Below, piece by piece: positions 1 to 6,186 of a DNA stretch of 11,412 nt. How positions within the stretch are numbered: the stretch's first letter is position 1; each line of letters starts with the position of its first letter. Under the pieces are notes generated by a model that saw only the letters and a list, made by a program, of their open reading frames with translations, made no database searches and was not told where the DNA came from. The stretch is from an uncultured Flavobacteriales bacterium (GTDB lineage: Bacteria > Bacteroidota > Bacteroidia > Flavobacteriales > UBA7430): the NCBI GenBank assembly GCA_913041775.1, contig CAJWJW010000025.1:1-11412 (forward strand). Reading direction: 5' to 3'. Position numbers and translations under genes: made by a program.

Positions 1-21
1 TTTTTGCTGAACTTGAGTCAT
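1..21 (-). CDS. Start of a truncated gene at the window edge
   Basis: An ATG on the minus strand (19-21) opens a frame that leaves the window after seven codons, reading MTQVQQK. It begins 10 nt after the stop codon of the NifU-domain gene, and an AAAAGGAA purine-rich stretch lies about 4-11 nt upstream of the ATG. It is therefore probably the next gene of the same operon. Too little is visible to name a product. Confidence 0.5.
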
Positions 22-31
22 AATATTCCTT

Positions 32-283
32 TTAAGCGTCTATATTAACTACCGACTTAATTTCGGGAGCGTATTTTTTTATCGATTGCTCTACACCTGA
101 TTTCAATGTCATTTGATTTACATTACAAGTTTGACACGAACCGTGAAGCTGAACCTTAGCCACCATTTCTGGAGTTACCTCAATAAGAGAGATGTCTCCT
201 CCATCAGACTCTAAATAAGGTCTAATTTCAGCTAACGCTTTTTCTATATTTTTGACTAAGTCAGATTTAATTTCTACAGTCAT
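32..283 (-). CDS. NifU C-terminal-domain Fe-S scaffold protein
   Basis: This 83-residue protein is a stand-alone NifU C-terminal (Nfu-type) domain, which binds a labile Fe-S cluster and passes it to target apoproteins in the cytoplasm. It shows the family's PYLESDGGD segment near residues 22-30 and the cluster-binding Cys-x-x-Cys at Cys50 and Cys53 (HGSCQTC), followed by the usual MTLKSGVE helix. Its length matches single-domain members, with no N-terminal IscU-like or degenerate domain. It starts 6 nt after the stop of the Mrp/ApbC gene, so the two are almost certainly cotranscribed. That pairing suggests the two proteins cooperate in Fe-S cluster delivery. The ATG at 281-283 fits the normal N-terminus of the family. 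Confidence 0.93.
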   Translation of the reverse strand: MTVEIKSDLVKNIEKALAEIRPYLESDGGDISLIEVTPEMVAKVQLHGSCQTCNVNQMTLKSGVEQSIKKYAPEIKSVVNIDA

Positions 284-289
284 GGCGAA

Positions 290-1420
290 TTATTTTGTTG
301 GACAACCGTCCATATTCGTAATTTCTACTACTGCGGTAGGTTCTAAACTTTGGTTTCTTAATTCAACTTGCTCAACTAGATTACTTGCTAAACTAATGAA
401 TGATTGTGCAGAATGAGTTTCTTGCTGTAATACTACTGGGCGACCAATATCTGCCGCTTCACGAATCCCTTGTACTAAAGGAATCTCAGCTAATAAAGGT
501 AAATTTAAGTCGTCAGCTAAGTTCTTAGTACCGTCTTTCCCAAATATATAGTATTTGTTGTCGGGAAGTTCATCTGGCGTAAAGTAAGACATATTTTCTA
601 CCAAGCCCAATACAGGAACTTGAATAGTATCTAATTGAAACATCCCCACTCCTTTTTTAGCATCTGCTAAAGCAATGGTTTGTGGTGTACTTACAATTAC
701 GGCTCCGGTAACAGGAACAGCCTGAACCAAAGAAAGGTGTACATCACCAGTTCCAGGAGGTAGGTCGATTAATAAATAATCTAATTCACCCCAGTAAGAA
801 TCTTTAATTAACTGATTTAATGCTTTTGTTGCCATTGGCCCTCTCCAAACTACAGCCTGAGAACCTGGAGCAAAAAACCCAATAGATACCAATTTTACTC
901 CATAGCTTTCTACAGGAATCATTACAGATTTACCGTTTATATTACGTGCTTCGGGTCTAGATTTCTCTACGTCGAACATAATATGCTGAGAAGGACCGTA
1001 AATATCAGCATCTACAATTCCTACTTTATAGCCTTGCATTTGTAATGCAACAGCCAAGTTTGCAGTTACAGTAGATTTCCCTACCCCTCCTTTTCCAGAA
1101 GCAACAGCAATAATATTTTTTACAGATTCTATTTTTTCGCCTCTAATTAAATTAGGGTTTTCTTCTTGCTTCGCTTCAACAGTAATTTTAACTGTTATTT
1201 TAGCTTTTGCGTAAACCTGAGCGTGTACAGCTTTTAGTATATCAACTTCAACTTGTTTTTTAGCATGAAGCGTAGGATTGTTGATCGTTACATCCACATT
1301 TACTTCGTCGCCAAAAACAACAATATTTGTTACTAAGTCATTTTCTATAAGCGACTTAACATCACCTTTCAACTTCACACTTTTAAGTGCATCTACAATT
1401 TGACTTTTCTGTATATTCAT
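290..1420 (-). CDS. mrp: Mrp/ApbC/NBP35-family Fe-S carrier ATPase
   Basis: A cytoplasmic P-loop ATPase that carries or loads Fe-S clusters. Residues 1-85 form a DUF59/MIP18-like domain. The ParA/MinD-like ATPase follows, with the deviant Walker A GKGGVGKST at 109-117, DADIYGPS at 137-144, and LLIDLPPGTGD at about 216-226. At 376 residues it has the usual length. One feature stands out: the C-terminal Cys-x-x-Cys that bridges a 4Fe-4S cluster in the Salmonella ApbC dimer is absent. The equivalent stretch reads ENMSYFTPDELPDNKYYIFG, and the only cysteine in the whole protein is Cys373 in the tail (DGCPTK). My recollection is that other Bacteroidota Mrp proteins look similar. It lies directly upstream of the NifU-domain gene, which does carry a CxxC. 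Confidence 0.95.
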   Translation of the reverse strand: MNIQKSQIVDALKSVKLKGDVKSLIENDLVTNIVVFGDEVNVDVTINNPTLHAKKQVEVDILKAVHAQVYAKAKITVKITVEAKQEENPNLIRGEKIESVKNIIAVASGKGGVGKSTVTANLAVALQMQGYKVGIVDADIYGPSQHIMFDVEKSRPEARNINGKSVMIPVESYGVKLVSIGFFAPGSQAVVWRGPMATKALNQLIKDSYWGELDYLLIDLPPGTGDVHLSLVQAVPVTGAVIVSTPQTIALADAKKGVGMFQLDTIQVPVLGLVENMSYFTPDELPDNKYYIFGKDGTKNLADDLNLPLLAEIPLVQGIREAADIGRPVVLQQETHSAQSFISLASNLVEQVELRNQSLEPTAVVEITNMDGCPTK

Positions 1421-1437
1421 TCTATGAATTTAATGTT

Positions 1438-1445
1438 CAAAGGTA
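1438..1445 (-). promoter_or_regulatory. Candidate -7 element for the mrp-nifU operon
   Basis: The minus strand reads TACCTTTG, a perfect match to the Bacteroidota -7 consensus TAnnTTTG. It lies in the 39-nt gap between the alkyltransferase-like gene and mrp, about 17 nt before the mrp ATG. I could not find a convincing -33 TTTG at the expected distance, so this rests on the -7 match and its location only. If real, mrp-nifU can be transcribed separately from trmB and its partner. Confidence 0.45.
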
Positions 1446-1459
1446 CAAAAATCAAGGGT

Positions 1460-1792
1460 TTATGCATCTCTAGGAGTCCAAAATACCTCATTAAAATTTA
1501 AGAGCTGATCGCCTACAAATTTATGCCCTTCATTTTCCAATAGCTGCTTCATTAAATTGACCCCATCAAAGTGATATTTACCTGTTAAAAGACCAATTCT
1601 ATTGACCACTCTATGTGCTGGAACATCTTTATCTAAAGACTTATTCATTGCCCAACCAACCATCCGGGCAGAACGTGCAGTTCCTAAATATTTAGCAATT
1701 GCTCCGTAACTTGTCACTTTTCCATAAGGTATTCTTTGCGCTACTGCATAGCAACGATCAAAGAAAGAATCTGATTGAATGGTATTAGTCAA
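1460..1792 (-). CDS. Alkyltransferase-like protein (MGMT fold, active-site Cys replaced by Ala)
   Basis: This 110-residue protein is a single O6-alkylguanine-DNA alkyltransferase DNA-binding domain. It has the helix-turn-helix region (IPYGKVTSYGAIAKYLG, 21-37), Tyr29 and Arg43 at the positions of the nucleotide-flipping tyrosine and arginine finger, and the PxHRVVN motif at 58-64. The catalytic Cys of the PCHR motif is Ala59 here (PAHR). It therefore cannot accept an alkyl group and belongs to the ATL class. Known ATL proteins bind O6-alkylguanine tightly and flag it for nucleotide-excision repair. The N-terminal domain of full Ogt/Ada proteins is absent, as expected for ATLs. Its ATG overlaps the 3' end of trmB by 8 nt, so it is probably translated from the trmB message. 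The repair role is inferred from the family. Confidence 0.9.
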   Translation of the reverse strand: MTNTIQSDSFFDRCYAVAQRIPYGKVTSYGAIAKYLGTARSARMVGWAMNKSLDKDVPAHRVVNRIGLLTGKYHFDGVNLMKQLLENEGHKFVGDQLLNFNEVFWTPRDA

Positions 1793-2462
1793 GTTTGGAG
1801 AGTTGGAATTTAATATAAGTAATGGTCATTCCTTTATCTCGGAAAATACCTTCGTAATTGGTTCGTATTTTAAGCAATTCGTTGTCGGCTTTCTGACGGT
1901 CTATGTCGTAACTAGAATCTAACACTTTATGACCGTAACCTTCTACTATACCTAGGGTGTAACCATGCAAAAATTGAGAATCTGTTTTGAGATGTATAAT
2001 TGCATCGTCGGTTAATATTTGACGGTACATATCTAACATGTCGGGTGCAGTAAGACGTTTTTTTCTACGTCGGTATTTTATTTGTGGGTCTGGAAAAGTA
2101 ATCCATATTTCGCTAACCTCACCTTTGGCAAAACAATTATGAATAAGCTCAATATGGGTTCTTAAAAATCCAATATTGTCCATTTTATTATCGGTAGCAG
2201 TACGAGCACCACACCACATTCGCGCTCCTTTAATATCTATTCCAATAAAATTTTTGTCGGGAAAACGCTCTCCTAAACCCACGGTGTACTCTCCTTTACC
2301 ACAACCTAATTCTAACACAATAGGTTTCTCGTTTTTGAAAAACTCTTTATGCCACTTCCCTTTTAAAGGAAGGCCATTTTCTAACAAGTCGGTTCTTGGC
2401 GCTTGCACCATATTTTCGAAGGTCTCGTTATCGGCGAACTTTCTATGTTTATTCTTTCCCAC
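1785..2462 (-). CDS. trmB: tRNA (guanosine(46)-N7)-methyltransferase TrmB
   Basis: A SAM-dependent class I methyltransferase that makes m7G46 in the variable loop of tRNA. It shows the SAM-binding LELGCGKGEY (about 50-59), GIDIKGAR (about 74-81), the signature FPDPQIKYRRRKKR (about 123-136), TDSQF (about 160-164), and a C-terminal TNYEGIFRDKG with the conserved TxYE. I choose the GTG at 2460-2462, giving 225 residues that begin MGKNKHRKFADNETF, the usual N-terminus in Flavobacteriaceae as I remember it. The frame is open to a TTG at 2492, but that codon falls inside a candidate -7 element (TGAATTTG, minus strand 2497-2490), so it is probably untranslated. The gene overlaps the downstream alkyltransferase-like gene by 8 nt and is divergent from the gene at 2542. 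Confidence 0.92.
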   Translation of the reverse strand: MGKNKHRKFADNETFENMVQAPRTDLLENGLPLKGKWHKEFFKNEKPIVLELGCGKGEYTVGLGERFPDKNFIGIDIKGARMWCGARTATDNKMDNIGFLRTHIELIHNCFAKGEVSEIWITFPDPQIKYRRRKKRLTAPDMLDMYRQILTDDAIIHLKTDSQFLHGYTLGIVEGYGHKVLDSSYDIDRQKADNELLKIRTNYEGIFRDKGMTITYIKFQLSKLD

Positions 2463-2514
2463 TGTTTTATTTTTTGCTTTGCGAAAATACAAATTCAGAA
2501 AGGATATCTTTTTC

Positions 2515-2522
2515 TATATTTG
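2515..2522 (+). promoter_or_regulatory. Candidate -7 element for the SRPBCC-fold gene
   Basis: The plus strand reads TATATTTG, a perfect TAnnTTTG match. It lies 19 nt before the ATG at 2542, in the 79-nt gap divergent from trmB. No good -33 TTTG is present at the standard spacing. The opposing, weaker element TGAATTTG for trmB (minus strand 2497-2490) lies about 20 nt away, so the two promoters would be arranged back to back. Confidence 0.5.
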
Positions 2523-2541
2523 AAGAAACAATTTATTTATT

Positions 2542-3057
2542 ATGCGCTTCGTAAAATTTACCCTAATAGGATTGGTAGGAATCACTTTAGCTTTTTTTAG
2601 TCTAGGTTTTTTCCACCCTAGCTTCAGCTACCAAAACCAGGTAGACGTAAACGCTTCTGTAGAGGAGTCGTTTAAAGTATTTACTGATGAATCCTTAGCA
2701 CACAAATGGCTTGATGGTTATGTTGGAAAAGAAATTCTAAGTGGTAAAGAACTAGTAGTAGGTTCTCGATTTTTAATGCAATTTGAACAAGATGGAGAGC
2801 AATTTGAATTTACCGAAGAATTAATAGAATATAAAAAAAATGAAAAGTTTGTTTTCGAGATGGAAACAGAATTTTTTAAAGGAACTGTAGGTATTTACTT
2901 TGAAGGAAATGAGGAAAAAACAACGATTAAAGCTTTCACTTCTTCGGAGGGGAACAACGTATTTTACCGCTCCACATTTTATCTGTTAAAAGGTGCGTTT
3001 CAACAACAAACACAAGGAAATTATCACTTGCTTAAAGATTTGATTGAGAAACAATGA
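2542..3057 (+). CDS. Membrane-anchored SRPBCC-family (START-like fold) protein
   Basis: A 171-residue protein. An uncleaved signal anchor or signal peptide at about residues 4-27 (hydrophobic, after Arg2 and Lys5) is followed by a SRPBCC/polyketide-cyclase-like domain. The hallmarks are VDVNASVEESFKVFTDESLAHKWL (broken here between the strand at about 34-40 and the helix that follows), a long antiparallel strand region (FLMQFEQDGEQFEFTEEL onward), and a C-terminal helix ending LLKDLIEKQ. These proteins bind hydrophobic ligands, but no ligand or reaction can be read from the sequence. It is the only plus-strand gene here. It converges on the sensor kinase gene with only 10 nt between stop codons and is divergent from trmB. 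The fold assignment is fairly secure; the function is unknown. Confidence 0.75.
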   Translation: MRFVKFTLIGLVGITLAFFSLGFFHPSFSYQNQVDVNASVEESFKVFTDESLAHKWLDGYVGKEILSGKELVVGSRFLMQFEQDGEQFEFTEELIEYKKNEKFVFEMETEFFKGTVGIYFEGNEEKTTIKAFTSSEGNNVFYRSTFYLLKGAFQQQTQGNYHLLKDLIEKQ

Positions 3058-3067
3058 TTGATTAACA

Positions 3068-4120
3068 CTACGCTTTTTTCAGCGTAAAAGAAAAGGTGCA
3101 TCCTTCGCCTTCGGTACTTCTTATATTAATGGTTTGATTGTGAGCTTCGATTATGTGTTTCACTATTGAAAGTCCTAATCCAGAACCACCCTGCCCTCTA
3201 TCTCTAGCTTTATCAACTCTATAAAACCTTTCGAATATTTTATTGATATGCTGAGCAGGAATTCCATTTCCATCGTCGGCAACTTCGACTAAAACTTGCT
3301 CTCCCATAGAATAAGTTCTGCAAATAACCTCGCCACCTTCATTGCCGTATTTAATAGCATTTACGATTAGGTTTATGAGTACTTGTTTAATTTTCTCTAC
3401 ATCCACATACACTAAAAAACGTCCTATTTGTTGGTGTTTTACAACTAGATTAACATTTCTCTTTTTAGCTTTCATCTCTAACTGATCAACCACATCTTGA
3501 ATAACATCGATGATATCTACAGGTTCTTCTTCTACGTCTATAGTTCCAGCTTCTAGTTTGGTGATTTGATCTAAGTCTTCAACGATATGAATCATCCGAG
3601 CAACACTTTTATTAGCACGCTCTAAGAACTTACGGTTTATTTCTTTATCGTCTATTGCGCCATCCAGTAAGGTGTCTATATAGCCTTGGATATTAAAAAT
3701 TGGCGTTTTTAATTCGTGTGCTACGTTTCCAACAAACTGTCTACGGTAACTTTCACGAATCATTAGTTGTTGAATTTCTTGATCGTTTTTAACATTCCAA
3801 GAATTTACATCTTTATTAACCTTTCTAAGGCTAATGTTTTTCAAATCTCCTGGCTTAGACTTTAAGTCATTAATATTTTTGTAAATCAATTTAATCTTAT
3901 TGTAAATAAACTGATCAACTAACCAGCGGATTACAAAGAAGCTAGTTAAACCGACCGAAGAGACTAAAACTACAGAATTAGAGAGGCTTAAAGAAAATTC
4001 GAATAAGACTATGTGCACAGTCATTACTAGCATCAAAAATAATGAAGCTACAAAAGAAACTAGCCACGATTGAGACATGGCCGATTTAAACTTACTAATA
4101 AATTTAGTTGATTTATTCAT
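3068..4120 (-). CDS. phoR: PhoR-like sensor histidine kinase
   Basis: A 350-residue inner-membrane kinase with two closely spaced transmembrane segments (about 19-40 and 47-68) joined by a very short loop. After a linker comes the HisKA domain, with phospho-acceptor His135 in AHELKTP. A complete HATPase_c domain follows: N box LINLIVNAIKYG (248-259), G1 DDGNGIP (282-288), F box FERFYR (296-301) and G2 GGSGLGLSIV (311-320). No HAMP, PAS or periplasmic sensor domain is visible, so the signal probably comes through the membrane segments or a partner protein. Its ATG overlaps the end of the response-regulator gene by 8 nt, which implies coupled translation. The phosphate role is inferred from the adjacent PiT-like gene and from phased repeats at two promoters in the window. 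Confidence 0.88.
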   Translation of the reverse strand: MNKSTKFISKFKSAMSQSWLVSFVASLFLMLVMTVHIVLFEFSLSLSNSVVLVSSVGLTSFFVIRWLVDQFIYNKIKLIYKNINDLKSKPGDLKNISLRKVNKDVNSWNVKNDQEIQQLMIRESYRRQFVGNVAHELKTPIFNIQGYIDTLLDGAIDDKEINRKFLERANKSVARMIHIVEDLDQITKLEAGTIDVEEEPVDIIDVIQDVVDQLEMKAKKRNVNLVVKHQQIGRFLVYVDVEKIKQVLINLIVNAIKYGNEGGEVICRTYSMGEQVLVEVADDGNGIPAQHINKIFERFYRVDKARDRGQGGSGLGLSIVKHIIEAHNQTINIRSTEGEGCTFSFTLKKA

Positions 4121-4808
4121 TCAACTTAAATTTATAACCTACACCTTTTACAGTTTCAATATAATTTCTACCTAATTTTTCACGCAATTTACGAACGTGT
4201 ACATCTATAGTTCTACCGCCTACTACAACTCCTTGGCCCCAAATTTTATCAAAAATCTCATCTCTCATAAACACCTTTCCAGGTTTGGAAGCAAGTAGGT
4301 ATAGAATTTCGAATTCCTTGCGTGGTAGTGCCAAAGGCTCCTCATCAACAGTAACTAAATAGCGTTCTCTGTTTATATTTAAATCGGCTATTTCAATAAT
4401 ATCGGCCTTTTCTTCTAAAACTGAAGCTGAGCCTTTTCTTCTTAAAAGGGCCTTTACTCTACTTACCAAAACCTTAGGTTTAATAGGCTTATTAATATAA
4501 TCGTCGGCACCAGCTTCTAAGCCTGCAACCTGAGAATAATCTTCGGATCTAGCAGTTAAGAAGGTAATTAAAATATTGTCGTATTCTGGATTAGCTCTAA
4601 TATGTTCGCATGTTTCTATACCATCCATTCCTGGCATCATCACATCTAAAACAATAAGGTTTGGTTTAAAACCTTTTAATGTATCCAAAGCCATTTGCCC
4701 ATTGGTACAAGTAGCAACTTCAAATCCTTCTTTTTTAAGGTTGTAACTCAAAAATTCGAGAATATCTTTCTCGTCGTCTACTAAGAGGATGCGATTGTTG
4801 CTAGTCAT
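4113..4808 (-). CDS. phoB: PhoB-like OmpR-family response regulator
   Basis: A 231-residue transcription factor. The receiver domain (about 5-122) has acidic residues Asp11 and Asp12, phospho-acceptor Asp55 (LIVLDVMMPGMDG), switch Thr85 and Lys107. An OmpR/PhoB winged helix follows at about 137-230 (LPRKEFEILYLL, then RTIDVHVRKLREKLG and IETVKGVGYKF). I choose the ATG at 4806-4808, giving MTSNNRILLVDDE; a TTG two codons upstream is less likely. It forms a two-gene unit with the kinase (8-nt overlap) and sits just downstream of the PiT-like gene, from which a terminator separates it. PhoB-type proteins bind tandem 11-bp repeats, which are found upstream of the PiT-like unit and the porin. Naming it PhoB rests on that context; an RprY/ResD-like regulator of another signal is the alternative. 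Confidence 0.88.
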   Translation of the reverse strand: MTSNNRILLVDDEKDILEFLSYNLKKEGFEVATCTNGQMALDTLKGFKPNLIVLDVMMPGMDGIETCEHIRANPEYDNILITFLTARSEDYSQVAGLEAGADDYINKPIKPKVLVSRVKALLRRKGSASVLEEKADIIEIADLNINRERYLVTVDEEPLALPRKEFEILYLLASKPGKVFMRDEIFDKIWGQGVVVGGRTIDVHVRKLREKLGRNYIETVKGVGYKFKLNE

Positions 4809-4826
4809 ACACAAAATTTATTTTTG

Positions 4827-4834
4827 TAAATATA
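4827..4834 (-). promoter_or_regulatory. Possible -7 element for the phoBR unit
   Basis: The minus strand reads TATATTTA, 7 of 8 matches to TAnnTTTG, and ends 18 nt before the ATG. The upstream TTTG at 4849-4846 is too close (11 nt) to be a standard -33 element. No phased repeat array precedes it, so strong autoregulation of phoBR is not evident. Confidence 0.35.
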
Positions 4835-4848
4835 AAAAATAAGTGCAA

Positions 4849-4881
4849 AAAAAACTCCCAAGTTAAGTAGGGAGTTTTTTT
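4849..4881 (-). terminator. Intrinsic terminator after the PiT-like gene
   Basis: A CTCCC/GGGAG stem (4855-4859 with 4870-4874), extended by A:T pairs on both sides, has a 10-nt loop and T-runs on both strands (seven to eight T). It lies between the stop of the PiT-like gene (4891) and the start of phoB. It can therefore end transcripts from the PiT-like gene before they reach phoBR. Because both flanks are homopolymeric, it would work in either direction. Confidence 0.85.
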
Positions 4882-4890
4882 AATATAATG

Positions 4891-6033
4891 TTATAGTCCT
4901 AACCTACTAAAGAACTTAGAAATTCCAGAAGCAAACTCCGCAGGAACTGTCTCCAACATAGAGGTTAATGATAGTTGATCGTTTACACCTATTGCAATAG
5001 CGATTGATATAAATAGACCTATCATAGCGTATGAGAAATCTTTAAGTAATAATTTAACAGAGTGAGCTAAGCTGTGATCTCCTGTTTTACGAATAGCCAT
5101 TGCAACCTCTCTACCGCCAAGTAAACCAATAAACACCCACGTGGTACTCATAGGAACAGAACTGTATAATTTGAAGTAAAACAAAATAATGCAGTAAATA
5201 AAATCTACAATTGTCGCAAAACGAACATCAGTAATGACGGACTTTTCAGTTACAATTTTCTGAATTCTACCTCCTTTATAGTAGAACAATAAACCTAAAC
5301 CAATGAAAACAACCATAGCGAAGCCCATAAACTCACCAAAGACCATATTACGTGGAAGGTAAACTGCAATATTCGCGGCATCCTGCATTAACCATACTGA
5401 CCAAAGCGTACCCGAAGTAATCCATTGGGCAATAGACCAGCCAAACTTAGCTTCACCAACAAAGTACTTTTTTGCGTATTTTGAAATAACCAAGAATACA
5501 GTAACACCTAAGAAAAATGCTAATATATAACCACTCATACTCTTTGCTAATACCTGACCAATAGCCGCAGGAGCTGTAGCGAAAGAAGTTAATAGAATGA
5601 ATGTTGTAGAAACAGGCATTCTTAAACGAGTAAGAATTAATAAGAATATGGGAGCTGCAATTTGTAGAAAGTGAAACTTTGTTGGAGCAATTTCAAAACC
5701 TTTAGCCATTAAACGGCCATGAGAAACATCACCATTATAATTTACCCAACTGTAACCTACAGTACACAAGAATATACCACCGATAAACAACCAAAGCACC
5801 CACCATTTTTTATCTTGATTCGAGGCTATAAAAGTTCCTAATGTTTGAATAGAGTCGTTTGCTACTGCAGCATATGCGGCAAATAAAAACCCTACCCACA
5901 TAGCTATTTGAGGATAAGGTGTGGCAAACATAGCGAGCATGAATGCAGCTATAACAAAAGTAAGAAAAGATTTCTCGTCTTTTTGTATCCAAAGAGAAAC
6001 TGGAAAACTAAATCGGCGAATTAGCTTTTTCAT
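4891..6033 (-). CDS. Divergent PiT-like inorganic phosphate permease
   Basis: A 380-residue integral membrane protein with about ten hydrophobic segments. Two half-repeats can be seen, each pairing an acidic motif with a P-x-S-T-T motif: AVANDSIQTLG (57-67) with PVSTTF (140-145), then QDAANIAVYLPR (217-228) with PMSTTW (294-299). This echoes the duplicated GANDxxN and PVSTTH motifs of PiT-family phosphate symporters. The first conserved Gly and the final His are replaced, so it is a distant member. Family knowledge predicts cation-coupled phosphate uptake across the inner membrane. Its neighbours support this: phoBR-like genes lie downstream, and a Pho-box-like promoter lies upstream with only a 30-codon gene between. 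The terminator at 4849-4881 ends the unit. The transport role is likely but its substrate is not proven by sequence. Confidence 0.72.
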   Translation of the reverse strand: MKKLIRRFSFPVSLWIQKDEKSFLTFVIAAFMLAMFATPYPQIAMWVGFLFAAYAAVANDSIQTLGTFIASNQDKKWWVLWLFIGGIFLCTVGYSWVNYNGDVSHGRLMAKGFEIAPTKFHFLQIAAPIFLLILTRLRMPVSTTFILLTSFATAPAAIGQVLAKSMSGYILAFFLGVTVFLVISKYAKKYFVGEAKFGWSIAQWITSGTLWSVWLMQDAANIAVYLPRNMVFGEFMGFAMVVFIGLGLLFYYKGGRIQKIVTEKSVITDVRFATIVDFIYCIILFYFKLYSSVPMSTTWVFIGLLGGREVAMAIRKTGDHSLAHSVKLLLKDFSYAMIGLFISIAIAIGVNDQLSLTSMLETVPAEFASGISKFFSRLGL

Positions 6034-6068
6034 AAATTGAAGTAGTAGATTAATTAGAAAAGCTAATT
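6019..6068 (-). promoter_or_regulatory. Inverted repeat enclosing the PiT-like start codon
   Basis: In the mRNA sense, AATTAGCTTTTC (6068-6057) pairs with AAAAGCTAATT (6029-6019). This gives 11 contiguous base pairs plus one more across a bulged base. The loop of roughly 26 nt holds the leader and start codon (6033-6031) of the PiT-like gene. The upstream arm overlaps the last two bases of the stop codon of the small upstream ORF (TAA at 6069-6067). A hairpin here could limit initiation until a ribosome finishes the upstream ORF. This is an inference from the sequence, with no known family match. Confidence 0.4.
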
Positions 6069-6159
6069 ATGCTAAAACAGCGATAGTATATACAACAACT
6101 AAAATAGCAGCATATAAAAACTTACTAATCTCGATTCTTGTAATTGAAGTAGTGCTCAT
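6067..6159 (-). CDS. Small single-pass membrane peptide upstream of the PiT-like gene
   Basis: A 30-codon frame runs from ATG (6159-6157) to TAA (6069-6067). The first 13 residues are polar (MSTTSITRIEISK) and the remaining 17 form a continuous hydrophobic segment (FLYAAILVVVYTIAVLA), enough for one membrane helix. A Pho-box-like promoter lies just upstream, with the predicted transcription start about 20 nt before this ATG, and the PiT-like gene begins 33 nt downstream. It would therefore be the first translated frame of that message. No clear Shine-Dalgarno is visible, which is usual for this phylum. It could be a small permease subunit, or a leader peptide that gates the downstream gene through the hairpin at 6019-6068. 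I do not recognise a family. Confidence 0.55.
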   Translation of the reverse strand: MSTTSITRIEISKFLYAAILVVVYTIAVLA

Positions 6160-6186
6160 AACGTGTGTTATTTAAATTTTACTCTA

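Noticed and set aside
2176..2600. Open frames on the plus strand opposite trmB and across the divergent promoter
   Set aside because: The predicted proteins show no domain or sensible composition, and they lie opposite a strongly conserved gene and over two promoter elements.
3069..3086. Hairpin TACGCT/AGCGTA at the convergent gene ends as a terminator
   Set aside because: The stem is only 6 bp, lies inside the kinase coding region, and is not followed by a T-run on either strand.
4862..4867. A single CTTAAC core (minus strand) upstream of phoB, as a possible Pho box for autoregulation
   Set aside because: It lies in the loop of the terminator hairpin, has no phased neighbours 11 bp away, and its distance to the candidate -7 element does not match the 16 nt seen at the two strong arrays.
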